Source: Symsagittifera roscoffensis
Taxonomy: Eukaryota; Xenacoelomorpha; Acoela; Convolutidae
Length of the DNA stretch: 64,000 nucleotides
NCBI RefSeq assembly: GCF_963678635.1
Contig: NC_087067.1
Span: forward strand, 24,933,547 to 24,997,546
Direction: 5' to 3'
The notes beneath the pieces are model-generated. The model was not told the DNA's origin. It saw only the letters and a list, made by a program, of their open reading frames with translations, and made no database searches. Made by a program: the position numbers and the translations under genes. The number at the start of each line of letters is the position of its first letter. Position 1 is the first letter of the stretch. Positions 33,991-46,404 of the stretch are shown here, one piece after another.

Positions 33991-36430
33991 CAACCCGGGT
34001 TGTCTTCAAGTTTCTTTGGCAGTATAAAAATTGCTTTTTACTGAAAAAAATTTGTCTAGAGAAATCCAAAAACTGATTGTATCGGTTGTAATTTAGAGTC
34101 CAAAAATAGAAATTTCTAGCCGTTTCCTGGTCAAAATCAATGTGCAGCCGTCTCAGCATGGGAGATCCTTACAACCTATTTCCTAGCGTAAGCTTTTAAA
34201 CACAGTATCGAAAGAAAATTGATCGCAGAGTCGTTTTTGGAGAAAACGGACAAAAATCAAGGCTATAGGATTTAGGATAAGGTTGGAAAACGAGCAGCGG
34301 AATCTGCATACTTACAAAGTAGAAGCTTTTTTTTATTTGTTACATCTTCAATGAAAGTTGGCAGATTGACTTTCAGTGAAAAATATATTTTTTACGAGTC
34401 TCAAAAAACTCAATTCAAAAAGTTTTGAAATAAACTGCGTTCGGCCTTGACAACTGCCACTTTGAGTTCTGACACTTTTTAGATTTTGCAAATTTTTGTC
34501 AACAAAAACTGCGAACTCACAGACAGATATGAGCTATAGATCATTACAACCTGGTCCTTCGATTGAACCCTTATATTCAAATTGTTTTGGCCGGGTAGTA
34601 TTCGAATCAGAGAGGTAAGTCCGTCAACAACTGGACTTTTTTCAAGACCAGAGTCCATAGCGTTTCTCTACCAAAATGTTGCAGTATCAATCGAACCCTT
34701 AATCTAAGATTTGGGCGAGTCGTTTTCAAGGAAAAATAAATTAGGTCCAAAAAAAGTCCGATTTGTCGGAAACTGGTCTTTCACAAAGCCATGGTGGTTT
34801 CTTTAGTAGCCAAAAACGCACGGCAGGCCGTCAAAAGGTTCATCTGAATATTGGTAGAGTAATTTGGTTGAAGTCCAAAAAATGGGTAAGAATTAACTTG
34901 GAACTGCACTTTCTCAAGGCCACACAAATTGAAGTGAGGTGAAAAGAGACCAACGGAATATATAAGCACACAGAGGAAATTATTTTCTCTTTGATACCAC
35001 TTTGGTGAAAATGGGCAGCGTGCATTTTGGGAAAAAAATTCGGATCAAAAGTCATAATCTAATCTATACTTTCATAAAAAGTATTTCAACACTAAGAAAA
35101 TGAGCTTTTCCGCTGTGTGCCTGCAATTTTCGCTAATATTTTTTTGGTATATTCCGCTCTTGCCGGCCTTGGAAAGGATCAAATCCCAAGAAGTTATGTG
35201 CCATTTTTTTCCAAAGAGAGCCCACAATTTTCGAGATAAACAGGAGCAAGTGGTACCTACAACTGGCTTTTCAATTGAGTCCATTTTTTTATTTTCCTGG
35301 GTCTTTTTGAAAAAATGAGGCAAGCACGAAAAACAGGAAAATGACATCAATCGGGCTTTTCTCCTGTCTATAGTGGTTTTTCTACCAAATTAAGGAATAG
35401 CAGTCTTTGCTTGGACAATTATCACATAGCACTTTTCGTATCAAAATTCTGGAGTAACGGCTTATTCGAGGAAAATTCTGGCAAACTGTCCTTTCGATTG
35501 TTTTAGATTTAGCTGAATCATTTTTGAGAAACTAAAATACGTCCGGAAAACAGCGAAAGCTAGGCTCTTTTCCAGTCCCCCTTTCAAATTCTGTTTTGAA
35601 AAGCTTATTTAACGTTGTCATAACGCAATGAAATTTAGCGTGGTGAACAAATCGACAACTTTGAACAGATTTGTTCTTCATACTTCACATCGTACGGTGG
35701 GGGGGTGTGGGTTATAGGAAAACAGCCGAAAACTATTTAAGGTACGTCCCAAAGATGGTGAAAACTGTTATAGATACGTTTTTTTTCTCAAGCCCGTAGC
35801 GATTTCCCTATCAGAATTAGAGAGTATTTGTTAAGCAATTGGCGTCCCTACAAATTATTGGCAAAATCGTTTTGGAGAAAAAAAACAATGCTGAACAAAA
35901 GTTCAAAAATTTCGAGGATTTGGTCAATCTCCAAGGACTGGAGCGAGTTGAGGAGAGATTGGTGGAAAAACAGACTCGCAGAAGAGGGGATGAAGTTCTC
36001 TGTGACAAAATATTGGTAAAAGCCGCTGGGTTGGTTTTTGAGAAAAAAATAAAAAAAGTGAAAAAAAAACATTCCGGGCGTCTCAAAAAAAACAAAGTTA
36101 AAAAAAAAAACTCCATCAAAGAACAACAACGAAAAACTAGCGAAACACATAATCTGCTTATTTTTGAAAAAAAATCACTTACTGTCCAGCTTAAGCTGCA
36201 GATACCAGTTGATACTTTTCAAGGATATGTTGAACTGAGGCAAAATGTAATGCGTAAAGTTTCAAAACAAAAAAAAATCATTTTCTTTTCAAGTCAATAG
36301 TGGTTTCAATAGAAAAACTGAGGAACAGCAGCTTATGTAGAGAAGACCTCAAAAGTAAAAGTTCCAAGCTGAAAAAAAATTGAACTTAGTTCTTTAGAAA
36401 AATCTACACGGGATTTTTGACTTATCTTCA
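33991..36430. other. Non-coding with degenerate interspersed motif
   Basis: No supported gene. A motif resembling (c)tatag.g.tttctaccaaa...a.taaggaa.agcag recurs at about 34655, 35370, 35795 and 36297, spaced several hundred bp apart, with gagtcgttttggagaaaa-like segments between. It may be an old tandem duplication. The Lys-rich 153-codon frame at 35839 is low-complexity and not supported. Confidence 0.35.
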
Positions 36431-36431
36431 A

Positions 36432-37092
36432 TTATCGAAAACTAAAGGTCCTGCCTATTGGAGTTGGATACGCAGGCTGATTGACAACATGCATCCTGTC
36501 TCGTCTTGAGGGCGAATAATACGTCTCATCTGGAAACCCGCAAAATAAAAATTTAATTTCCTTTCGATATCCCGCTGTTCCTAGTATAAGTATGAGCAAA
36601 AGCGTGAACGGGCACAAGGCTGATAGGCCAAAAGTTGCTTTAAAAAATCTTATTTCTACAGTTAAACCGAAAAACGTGAACGCAAAAACTGCAACCGTAA
36701 AATAAACCGAAGATCGCGCTGAGTTTTCGAAGTTATAATATAAGCCGTACATTGCCAGGAATAAAATATTGAGGACACTCCAAACAGGTATTGTACGATC
36801 GGTTATTCTAATTTGACATAACCCGGCATCGAAATTCATACTGAAATGGAAAAGGAAAGGAGATATTTCGATGACAGAATATTCACATGGAATCTCTCGT
36901 TCATCCTTGTCCTTGACTGTAACTGTAGCGCCAAACCTTATCTTTCCACCACAGTTTTTGAATAGTGTGGCATGTCTGCTTGGATCAGGATCAAAAGTTG
37001 AACACTGCTCGTCTAAATCCAGAGATAACATAACTGCGATACTCACAAAATAAATAACGCTGACCAAAACGACAACGCCAAGTGACTTGAGC
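36432..37092 (-). CDS. Four-pass membrane protein exon
   Basis: A good acceptor (TTGTTTTAG|G, AG at 37094-37093) begins an exon that stays open to the stop at 36432. Segments: TM1 GVVVLVSVIYFVSIAVML, then an extracellular-type loop of about 70 residues with Cys at several positions (EQCST, KNCGG, IPCEY, GLCQI), TM2 VLNILFLAMYGLYY, TM3 YFTVAVFAFTFFGLTV, TM4 CPFTLLLILILGTAG, and a cytosolic tail with Tyr and Arg clusters. A large first loop between TM1 and TM2 resembles claudin- or tetraspanin-like topology, but no family signature (such as CCG) is present. The first exon with the ATG was not located. Confidence 0.6.
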
Positions 37093-37139
37093 CTAAAACA
37101 AGGCCAATGTTCAAAAAGTATCAAAAGCGTTCTCAACAA

Positions 37140-39754
37140 TGTGGTGATGAAAATTCAGGTAGAGAAGGGAAAAAGACAGAATTGCAGCTCATCAGGCTTG
37201 AAGTTTTGTCAAGTTTCCTATTCTTTCCGTTTCATGAATTTATAAACTTCCGGGTTTTTAAAAAACGCAAAATCTTATACAAATCGTGAGTTTTGAGAGA
37301 CATTTTGTAAGAATTCAAAATCTTGTAAGGTTTTCTAAGAGAGTTTTTACTAGAAACAAGTAATATTTGAGTCTCGAAAAAACTTCAGGTATTGCAACTT
37401 TCGATATTATTCCTTCAAATATTCAATTAAAAACATAGCGTATTGACAGTTGGAAAAACATTTTAACTCATTACTTTTTGCTAACGCAAGGAAACTGTTT
37501 TGACTTGTTTTTTGAAAAAATTTCAACTTCCGAATTTTGAAAAAATATACATAATCCCGTAAAATTCTTTGAGTTTTTCGAAAAACTTACAATTGCTGCT
37601 TTTTGATAAAGTTCCGAAAACTGGATCAATTGGTAAATTTTTTATTTTGAATTCTGATAATTATATTCCATTTTCAAAATTAGTAGTCGATTACGTTTTT
37701 TGTGATCGTTTACATTTTTGCTGTTTGTCGCTAGTCGAGTTTGCTCTTTGGTAGTCGAGTTAACAAAAAATGAAGTGAAATAAAAAAATCAAAAGTCAGA
37801 ACGCAATAAATTATTACAGAGCGTGAGCAAAAACAGAGCGTGAGCAAAATTTAAGACTTTTTCCTGAAAAAAAACAACAAAAAAGCATCAATACCTATCT
37901 ATGAGTACTCACTACGTTCATTACTCTAAACCCGATTGATAACTTTCAAAAACTTTCTGATCAGCTGCACAAAAAGTTTTTTTTTTAATTTTTGAACTAA
38001 GACTCTGATCTGATCCTAAATTATAACTTACATGCTTATAGAAAATTTATTGCCAATTTCTGCTTGTATTTATTGTCCTTGTATTATTGGAAATGCTACA
38101 CAATTACAAAAAAGACTATTGTTTTAATTGTTTACATAAGATACGAGCGGACTCTTTTCTATTCTAAATTTGTTCACACCTCAAGCTAAGAATGCCTTTT
38201 TAACTTAACAATTGATCCAGATTTCAACTGAACAACTTAACTTAAATCCAAATATCTAACTTTTCAAATTCTGAGCGGATTTTTTTATTCTTTCAGTTTT
38301 ATTAACCTTGTAAAAAGGCAACGATTTTTAAGAAAGTTTAACAGATGATCGAGGGCACTGAGTATTTATCCACGACGCCAGTCAGGCGGAGTGTCTCTAT
38401 TGTTTTGACTTTGAAAATAGATAAATCCCCCGCTGCTCTGAATTTTAAATTAACAAGAGCAGGTGGAAATATTGTGAGTTCAGTTAAACGTAATAAATTG
38501 ATAAATAAAAATCCCCTTCTATTCGTAAAAGTTAACAAAATATGAACAGTTGTGCATAACACTTAACCTTTGTCTATTTAACCATTCTTTTTCAATTTGT
38601 CTGTTTATATAACTATCATTTTAACTCTAGGACCAGATCGACTATGATCTATGATATAATTTAACTGAGACTTATAATTTTAAATTCTAATTGAAACAAA
38701 GGGCTCTAACAACTGACCCCTCGTCTCTCTTAGTAAATCATGTTGAAAACATATTCTAGCAGTCTACAAGGCAGAATTTTGCTAAAACTAAAAAGCACAA
38801 AAATACCGAACAAGGCACAAAATTCCAACCGATTTTTTTATGATTAATTTTTTTTTAAAATAATCATAACAAAATTATAAATTCTTCACAGCGTGATGAT
38901 CTGTTTCCTCATATTTTGAAAACTTCATTCATTTTCTATGAAATTTTCATTTTATAATAGTCTTCCTTATATCCTACATCATATTTTTGTATAAGGTTCT
39001 TACAAAACATAATTATTGGGTGATACCATTTTTTCTTGACTCGTATATGGTTTTGAATTTGACTAAAAACCTGGTTTTTTCAAAAAAGTAAAAGTTGACT
39101 GACGGTTGTTGGTATTTCTTTTGAGCCATCGTAACTAAATATAAAACATCTCTTAATGCTGGAAACCCGATATTTTTGTTGCTCAAATTCACCCCAATTG
39201 TCATTTTACGGCGTAAAACACGACTGCTAAAATATTGCTTACTGCGAAAAAGCTGGATTGATACACTCCGATCTCATAAAGATTCGTACTAGAAATGGGG
39301 CTTCACCTAGCAAGGAAATACCCAAAAAAGGTTGATTTATAGTTTTCAACGTGGTTTCGCCCATCAGAATATTACGCAAGGACGAGACTATAAAGGTCAG
39401 AGATCTGGCAAGTTTGAAAGACGCAACTTAGGCAAAAAAAAGTGTTCTGCAAATTTAAAAAAGAACTAAGAGAAACCCATGCTAGCAATCACTCTAGGGG
39501 GTTATAGAATTAGATTTCAATAAAAACATTGCCCGTAAATCTAATAGAGACTAGGTTAGCCGCCAAAAGTACCTTACCGAAAACTTTTTACTCTGTCACA
39601 AGCCAAAGGGGATACTGAAATATCACTAAAGCTGAAAAATTTTATACGGCTTTTAAGGTGGTAGAAAGACTTTGACCATCGTGAGAGGCAGGCTCATCCT
39701 GAGAACTCCAGTTTTCTGAGACCAAACGCGCACTTTGACTCATAAAGAAATCAA
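37140..39754. other. Non-coding AT-rich stretch
   Basis: No coding gene supported. It holds a family A 5' hallmark (gagcggatttttttattctttcag, 38272) and a tandem agagcgtgagcaaaa pair near 37815. Around 37911 is the tactcactacgttcattactcta block shared with 31850. Confidence 0.4.
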
Positions 39755-39965
39755 CCTTACATTACGAGGCCAAACTGTGCATTTTGTGCATTGTAAGCAG
39801 ATTCCGCGACAAGGACGCTACCTTTGTTCTTCTTTTGTTTTTTCATTTTCTTTGATCGTTCCGACAAAGTTTGAACATTTTTAAAGACTTGTCTCTGGAA
39901 TCCAGGAACATACAGACAGAAAATTGTGCTCCTATCCAGTGCACAGTTTGGCCTCGTAATGTAGG
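39755..39965. mobile_element. 211-bp inverted-repeat element
   Basis: Left 39755-39781 and right 39940-39965 are inverted repeats of about 26 bp containing attacgaggccaaactgtgca, separated by 158 bp. No ORF or clear target duplication is seen. Confidence 0.7.
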
Positions 39966-39968
39966 AAA

Positions 39969-40371
39969 ATGGTTGTTTTTCAGCATGACCGGGCGATAGC
40001 GAACAATCAATTAAGACCGAGTTTGACGACGACAGTTGGCGTTGAATTACATACTAATTACACGCTTCCAAATTCCTCAATAAAAGTTTTCAAACCCACG
40101 ACTAACGAACAAGACAACATTTTGATTCGGTTGAATCAGATTTTGTACAAGCAATAGAACTTGATAAGCTGTTAGCTATTATCTACGCTATCAAACCAGA
40201 TTTCACTAATGGCGTTGCTAGGCAACAAAATTTCGAACTGATGACCGATCCAAAGCGTGACCCTATTAGCACATGGTCTGCACAGTGTCACAAGTATTTG
40301 AAAATCTGGTCAAGTATTATGAAAATTAACACGGGAAATTTCTACACACAAAAACACTTGACGAACACTTA
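39969..40371 (+). pseudogene. Decayed coding-like segment, family not identified
   Basis: Two overlapping frames look protein-like. One ends at 40157. The other runs about 40130-40371 and includes LDKLLAIIYAIKPDF and DPISTWSAQCHKYLKIW. A frameshift near 40138 separates them. The composition suggests a retroelement gag or similar, but I cannot name a family. GC content is higher than in the flanks. Confidence 0.3.
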
Positions 40372-41455
40372 AGCAGATAGGTAATTGAAAATCTGATCAA
40401 GTTTTTTTTGAAAATCTGATCAAGACATTTGAGCAAATGTCAACTAAAGCAGAAAAAAACAGCTCGTGTGTTTCTTTCGCTCAGATAAAAAAAATAAATG
40501 TATGTCAACCGTTTTTACTTGAATTTCGGAACACGTGAGCCATAATCAAGCAAAATTAAGGATGAGTTTTAGGAGTGTTGAATTTTATACAGGAACCAGC
40601 TTCTGGAACTCTCCAAAGCCTCCAAAGCTCAACCGAGATCGACCGCCGAGGAAAGCCAAGAGGCAAAAATGGCAGAAACCATAGGAATCAAACAAACTTG
40701 CAGCAAACAGAAGGGTTGAGGTCAAACATGAGCAAAATATAAGAAAACATTTTGGCATCCTGAATTTACCAAAACTGAGTGTACGCGCAAAAGAAGCAGC
40801 AACAGACAGCTCCTTTTCTACACCTGAAACCTCTATTCTAATCAGTGCCTCCGTAAATTGTCGAAACAGTCAAATCTACATCCTCGTCTAACCCAATAGC
40901 AATTGCAACTCGGGGCTTAACCATGAATTTTACCAGTTACGTCCCAGAGCCAAAAACAATTTGCAGGCCAGCAAAATGAAAGCCTCCTCGCCAGCGAAAT
41001 GCTCTCCATCAAAAAGGATACTGAGCAAAACATACGTGTGAACCATTGAACATTATGGACGACTAGAAGGGTATTAGATGGAAGGGCATTCACTAGCTCG
41101 GTAGAGTTTGACAGTCTATACCATGCTGAATTCATCAACTCAGTCAAACCCTCACAGAAGACTACCGAATTGACACTAACTGATAACTCTTTTCATATCC
41201 AACGTTAGGCAATCACGGGCGCCCAGGATACAACAAACATTAAGCCCCTTGAATTTCATCTTCATCAAAATTAATTCACAGTTTATAAACCTTTATGTGT
41301 TATACACTTTTTAACCACAAAATTTATCAACGATATGTAATGCGCCACCAAAACAATTTTTTCACATTAATGCACATCACTACACTGAAAATTAACTAAA
41401 GAACCAGAACAAGATAGCTTTTGTTTCGACTTTCGTAACGAAAGTAATGGAATAT
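40372..41455. other. Non-coding or heavily decayed
   Basis: GC is a little higher than in the surroundings until about 41200, consistent with continued decay of the preceding coding-like segment. No domain can be read. Confidence 0.3.
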
Positions 41456-41942
41456 TTGCGCTCGGGTGGGTTTTTTTTTCTTCAGACAAATTTCAACTTT
41501 TTAACTAGCCATTTTTCACGGAAGTTTTTAAATATCATTCGAAAGGTATTGTTGTCCTGAGCTTAAATGGGAAAAGATATTTTACCTGTGATTATTTTTC
41601 GTAAAGTTATGGGGGTTTAAAGATTGTCATTTTGGCCAATTTGGGACAATTAACGCACGATATATTTCGCGCTATTAACGCGTAATCGGATATTTAATCC
41701 GTCTTAGAAATCGTTCCAAATTGGTTGAAAGAAGCTTATTTGTCATAATTGATTTGTTAAAAGGAGCGAAATCTATCCTTTTTTAGTTTACACGGCGTGT
41801 GGGGTTGTGATTTTCACAAAAAATCTCAAATTTAAAAAAAAAGTTTTTCATTTTTACTTTTTTTTTACGTTACTACTTTTCCATAGATCTTAAAAAGCAG
41901 TCGGAGCATTCAGGTTTTTCTCCCTGATACGAACAGTCTTGT
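41456..41942 (+). repeat. Dispersed repeat family A, second full-length copy
   Basis: Matches 23839-24312 over its whole length. It begins aatatttgcgctcgggtggg and ends cagtcggagcattcaggtttttctccctgatacgaacagtc. The terminal hairpin is partly broken in this copy by a change in the loop-closing stem. Confidence 0.75.
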
Positions 41943-42114
41943 TCATATTTCAACGAAACTGAACTGAATCGTCAACTCTTTACCTAAAGCTCATTACCTC
42001 AAACTTGATCTCTTAAAAATGCAAACCACAACGTATTATGTTAGATCACCAGCTATAATTCGGCTTCAGTCATCGAAAACGCCGAAGCCCGCAACTGTCT
42101 ATTGTCAGATAAAA

Positions 42115-42680
42115 CCAAAGGTAATCGGGTACTGTACAAATTGCACAGATTGTTTCGACCATCGTCTTTAAAATGTACAAAATTTTTTTTTCTTCAAATT
42201 AGTGCGGTTGTTTCTGCGTGGTGTGATAAAAAGATCTGACGTCAAACTATAATTTTGACATAAAAGACAGTCATTGTAATGTAAGCAAATTGGAAAAAAA
42301 AACTTGGATAAATATTACTAGAACAGCAGAAAAAAGGAAAGAACATTTTCAAATATTTTGGATGATTTTGGTTCACAAAATGGTGCTAAAAAGCTCCAAA
42401 AACTAATTTTACATGAACAAAACTAAACGTTTTATTCACTCAAAGTTGAAAAAAACGAAAAGTTATAAGCACCAGTTATTCTCGATACTGATAAAACTTT
42501 TAAAAGTTATCTAATTTCCATCAAATCACGACTAAAAAGAATTCAATTTGGTGTATCAGTCGACCCATTCCAATGATTAATTGTGGCGCCTGATTTTGCG
42601 TAAAAAAAGAAAAAAACTACAACACTTCCGAATACAAAGTTCCTCTACATTTTCAAATGATAAGAGCAATTAAACCTTCT
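42115..42680. repeat. Dispersed repeat family B, copy 2
   Basis: Collinear with 14530-15090. The final part has been duplicated in tandem. Confidence 0.55.
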
Positions 42681-42822
42681 TGCGTTAACATCATTTCCTA
42701 GTCCAATTCCAATGATTAATTGTGGCGCCTGATTTTGCGTAAAAAAAAGAAAAAAACTTCCTCTACATTTTCAAATGATAGGAGCAATTAAACCTTCTTG
42801 CGTTAACATCATTTCCTAGTCT
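42563..42822. repeat. Local tandem duplication in family B
   Basis: A block starting attccaatgattaattgtgg and ending gttaacatcatttcctagtc occurs twice in a row, with a short deletion in the second copy. Near identity shows the duplication is recent compared with the divergence between family B copies. Confidence 0.8.
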
Positions 42823-43559
42823 AAACACTCTCATATTTTCGAGGAAACATATTTTTCATCTCACAATATGAACCTGAAAATTAATTTTGCTTGTAAAATA
42901 TCTTGTTGACTTGCCCTACCGCATTTGTTGGTCAAATATTTTTTTTGGTGCTCAAAACAGCAATTTAGTTTTTTTTCTCAAAAAGTTTGAAAAACCAAAT
43001 TGGTCGACCTAAGATATGTCCACAAGATTTTCATTTTTTTCTCAAAAATTTCTCCGCACGCCACTGTATGAAGACTGAGTAGTTCTGTTTTTTTATTTCA
43101 AAAAATTTGTTGTAATTAAATAATATAAAAGTAGCTACCAATGACTACCCGCAGTGAAATTTCATGAGAAATAATTGAAAATACTGAATTACATAGCCAA
43201 AAACAAATCCGTAATATAAGGTTAAAGCTACAATTGTAGAACTTGAAATTAGTTCGAAATTTTTTGTAACATTTGTTTTCAAAAAATGGATGATAACCGG
43301 CATAACATTTTGCAGATGATTTGCAAAATTTGCAGTATTTTCTGTATTAATTAGAATCTGCTCGGTTCCTAAACCTACTCAATTTCTTCAAATATTTTTT
43401 CTTATATTAAGTTTTTCTTCAAATATTTTAAATTTTGTTAATCTTCAAAGATTCTCTAGCAAGAATTTTGCAAAGATAGCCAAAAAAATTTTCAAGGTTT
43501 AGTTAAGATTCTCAAATTTTTTGTCAAAGATTGGTGGACCTCCTAGGGGTGTTCAAATT
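42823..43559. other. Intergenic, nothing recognised
   Basis: AT-rich sequence downstream of the membrane-protein exon. Confidence 0.35.
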
Positions 43560-44291
43560 TTAAACTTGCCTGATATGCAGTAAAATTGCAAAGCAAATAC
43601 ACGCCAGTAAAGATGAATTTAGTAGCTCCATGTTACCTTCATGTCTTAGAAGAGTATACATGGCGGCCAAACAGCCTCCAACAAACAAACCGGGTAAAAT
43701 TGCAATTGCCACTCGCTTGGACTGTTTCCATGATTTTTTCAGGATTTTCATTGCATTTACAATTCGAAGATTAAACCAAGCAAACGAGATCGCACACATG
43801 AGAGCAAATACAGTATGGGGAATAACCAGATTTAAAATCGTCGGCCATAATGTCAATAAAGTACCAAGTGTAATTGGTATGCTACTCAACAGTAGAGCAA
43901 AAATGTACCCCACTTTGAAAACTGGTATTCGCAAGGCTTGTCGTAGCGCAGGCTCGAACAACTGTTTTTCTTTCTCGGCTTGCGATACACACAAATTCAG
44001 ATAAAAATGACTCTCTCTTTTGTATAACTCATAGGCTGAAATAAGAATCAAAAGTCCCAAAAAGACAAACACATATCCAACGATATCAAAAACCCATAAG
44101 TTAGAGTAGTACGGTACAAGTGCCTCCAGAAAGTAAGCCTGAATTTGTACGGATTGCGATTGAATTTCATCTACAAGGGGTTTTGGAACAAAACCAAACA
44201 CGTTGCGATATGAGCTCCAGGTCAAAATTACTTGGTCCGGAAAGAGTTTAGACCATACTTCAAGTGCATCATCATAGTCCCCATTATCAGT
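43560..44291 (-). CDS. Five-pass membrane protein exon, paralog of 21843-22492
   Basis: A phase-0 acceptor (CCAATCCAG|ACT, exon from 44291) opens a frame that runs to the stop at 43562-43560. The soluble start contains EVWSKLFPDQVILTWSS, homologous to its plus-strand paralog. Hydrophobic segments follow: VGYVFVFLGLLILISAY, FALLLSSIPITLGTLLTL, TVFALMCAISFAWFNLRI, AIAILPGLFVGGCLAAMY and SSLLACICFAILLHI. The conserved core is IPVFKVGY and NLRIVNAMKILKKSWKQS. It is probably the last coding exon of a receptor-like or channel-like protein, with the ligand-binding part in upstream exons not identified. Family unknown. Confidence 0.62.
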   Translation of the reverse strand, partial: TDNGDYDDALEVWSKLFPDQVILTWSSYRNVFGFVPKPLVDEIQSQSVQIQAYFLEALVPYYSNLWVFDIVGYVFVFLGLLILISAYELYKRESHFYLNLCVSQAEKEKQLFEPALRQALRIPVFKVGYIFALLLSSIPITLGTLLTLWPTILNLVIPHTVFALMCAISFAWFNLRIVNAMKILKKSWKQSKRVAIAILPGLFVGGCLAAMYTLLRHEGNMELLNSSLLACICFAILLHIRQV

Positions 44292-45489
44292 CTGGATTGG
44301 ATGATAATTTATAATTTGTTTTCATTGTTTTCAAAATTCAAACTACTTCAAGCTTGACTTGGTTGTCGAAAGCAATGATAGTCGAAATTTTTTGAAAGTA
44401 AAAATAATCGAAACGAAAAAGAGTCGAAAAGTCGAAATTATTTAAGGTTTTTTATTAAAGCTTTTTTTTTAAGTTATGATTTAATAAAAAAAAAATTCTT
44501 GTCTTATTTCAAATAAAGCACTTTTTTGTTTAAAGTTTTCAAATTTTCGATCAAGCGTAGTGCTCGATTCATCTCTAGCTGCTTCGGGCTAACCCTGTTA
44601 ATGAATGTGAATGTGATCATTTTTCCTAGGTTACCGTAACTTCATTTGTATAGACAAATACTGGTATAGGACTGAAACACCCCCATATTTTATTTTCTGG
44701 AGTATTCTGGAAATCAAAACGTAAATATTAGATATTTTTATATTTTTTTCTGATTCCATATTGAATTGACTTCCATTTAAACATGCATCTTCATGTTGAT
44801 GTGGCTTTTCAACAACTTTGAGATTCCAACTTTCAGTTGATTTCCTAAAAGAGTAGGCTTTGATAGCCAAAGTTAACAAGCGCAATCAGTAAGACAAATG
44901 AATGGCGAATATTGTTGATCCCTTCAGCGCTCGAATCCCATGTATGACCTTTTGTACAATTAATAAAAAATTGTGTTCAATTTAGACCCAGGGTTTAAAA
45001 ATCTCACGCTTCAACTAAAGTGGGCGTGTGGGATGCTATAAGAGGAAATCCATGATTTCTAGAAAACCATCCTTTGATTGTGTCAAAATTTCAGACATCT
45101 AGGACCACGGTACGTTGATTTTAGTGGTATCAAAAAATTAAACACAACGTTAGTTTATGTTGACTGATACACAAACTAACACCCGATTTAGTCAAGCGTA
45201 TCAGTTAGTTTACAATGTGTGATACCAGTTTGCGTGGTTGCAATTCAATCCACCATAAGCAATTACACGCAATTAGAATTTTGCCCAGTTTGAAAAACAA
45301 GTTATTTTGTTAACTACCGACTCATTTGAAACAATAACAAAAAAAATAACAAAGTCAAATTTGTGTTAAGTAACAAAGGGGCCTGAAAGCGCTTCAAAAT
45401 AGCTACGCATGTTGTAAGAAGAGAAAAATAGCCAATTCTATCTAGTGACAGTGCGAGTTGCGTCGATCAAAGCAACATTGTAAAGCAAG
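44292..45489. other. Non-coding, nothing firm
   Basis: Contains open minus-strand sequence 44885-44633 without an ATG, ending at a donor-like CG|GTAACC, but its phase does not fit the membrane exon. Confidence 0.35.
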
Positions 45490-46330
45490 CATATGAACTT
45501 CCGAAAGTTGAGAAAGGGCAAATTCCTCAAGTCGTCTCCATATGAGCACAAACGCGGCCCGGGTGCTTTAATGGAAATGTTTGCCATTAGTGAACAGATC
45601 AAAGCGGATGCAGTGGCCTGCACCGACTGTTCCACTCAAAGGGTTTTGTCAACTACCCTGAAAAAAGCCACACCAGAATGCTCCTCAAAGGTGCCGGTAG
45701 TGTATCACCTTATGGGAGCTGGTTTTTTGTTGGCACCTTCAAAAGCTTTTTGATAACTTCTACAAAGCATACACTGGACTGCTCCGTAGATGGAACAACT
45801 TTTCTTTTTATCTTTGTCCTTCTCCCCGATAATTAGAAGTAAAACACTTTCTGATCAAACTTAAGGCAAATTTTTCCCCCCTCCCATTTTATCATGATGG
45901 ACTTTGAAATGGCTGACTCTTCAAATATGTGGATGCCAATTTTTGGGACAGAGAAATCAAATAATCAAAGGTTGTTTCTTTCACTTCTCTCAAGCCATTT
46001 ATAGAAACATACTCGAACTTGTTTTTCTGTACAGTATCGCGAGGACAAGGAATTCAAGCTAGCGATACGTCTTTTAGCTGATCCTGCGTTTGTCCCACTC
46101 TTACATGCAGAATTTTGGTAGAAAAAAAATCCTCGAAATATGCCAAATGTTGGACGGCATCAAAAATTATTTTAAGGACACTTTCGCAGGCAAAGGAAAG
46201 CAAAACTCAACGGGAGGGAAAAAGCGATTCGACGTGGATATGCTGAACGTATCTTTCAGGACGATTGAGGACCTCCCCAAGACAAACAAATCACTTGAAA
46301 GAATTGCATTACCTCAAAGCCATAGCTGTC
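45490..46330 (+). pseudogene. Decayed MULE transposase with central deletion
   Basis: The first part (45493-45753) contains RGPGALMEMFAISEQIKADA, like the helical linker after the FLYWCH finger. Around 46036 a frame reads YREDKEFKLAIRLLADPAF, matching the stretch before the late DDE region. In 46090-46340 comes DVDMLNVSFRTIEDLPKTNK, matching the WN...TNN.VE block, here altered to TNKSLE. The catalytic core is missing between 45760 and 46030, and several frameshifts occur. The segment is GC-richer than its flanks, as expected of former coding sequence. Confidence 0.6.
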
Positions 46331-46404
46331 AACTTGTCCTTTTAGGTTTTAGTCTTCAATCTATCTATTTCTTTTCCGTTGATTATATTACATCATTTAA
46401 TTAA

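Noticed and set aside
35839-36300. 153-codon Lys-rich ORF
   Set aside because: It starts with TTG, is dominated by A-runs giving Lys, and lies in a region of degenerate repeats.
44633-44885. Upstream exon of the 43560-44291 membrane protein
   Set aside because: It has no ATG, and the donor leaves phase 2 whereas the next exon starts in phase 0. Similarity to the ectodomain exon at 18882 is not convincing.
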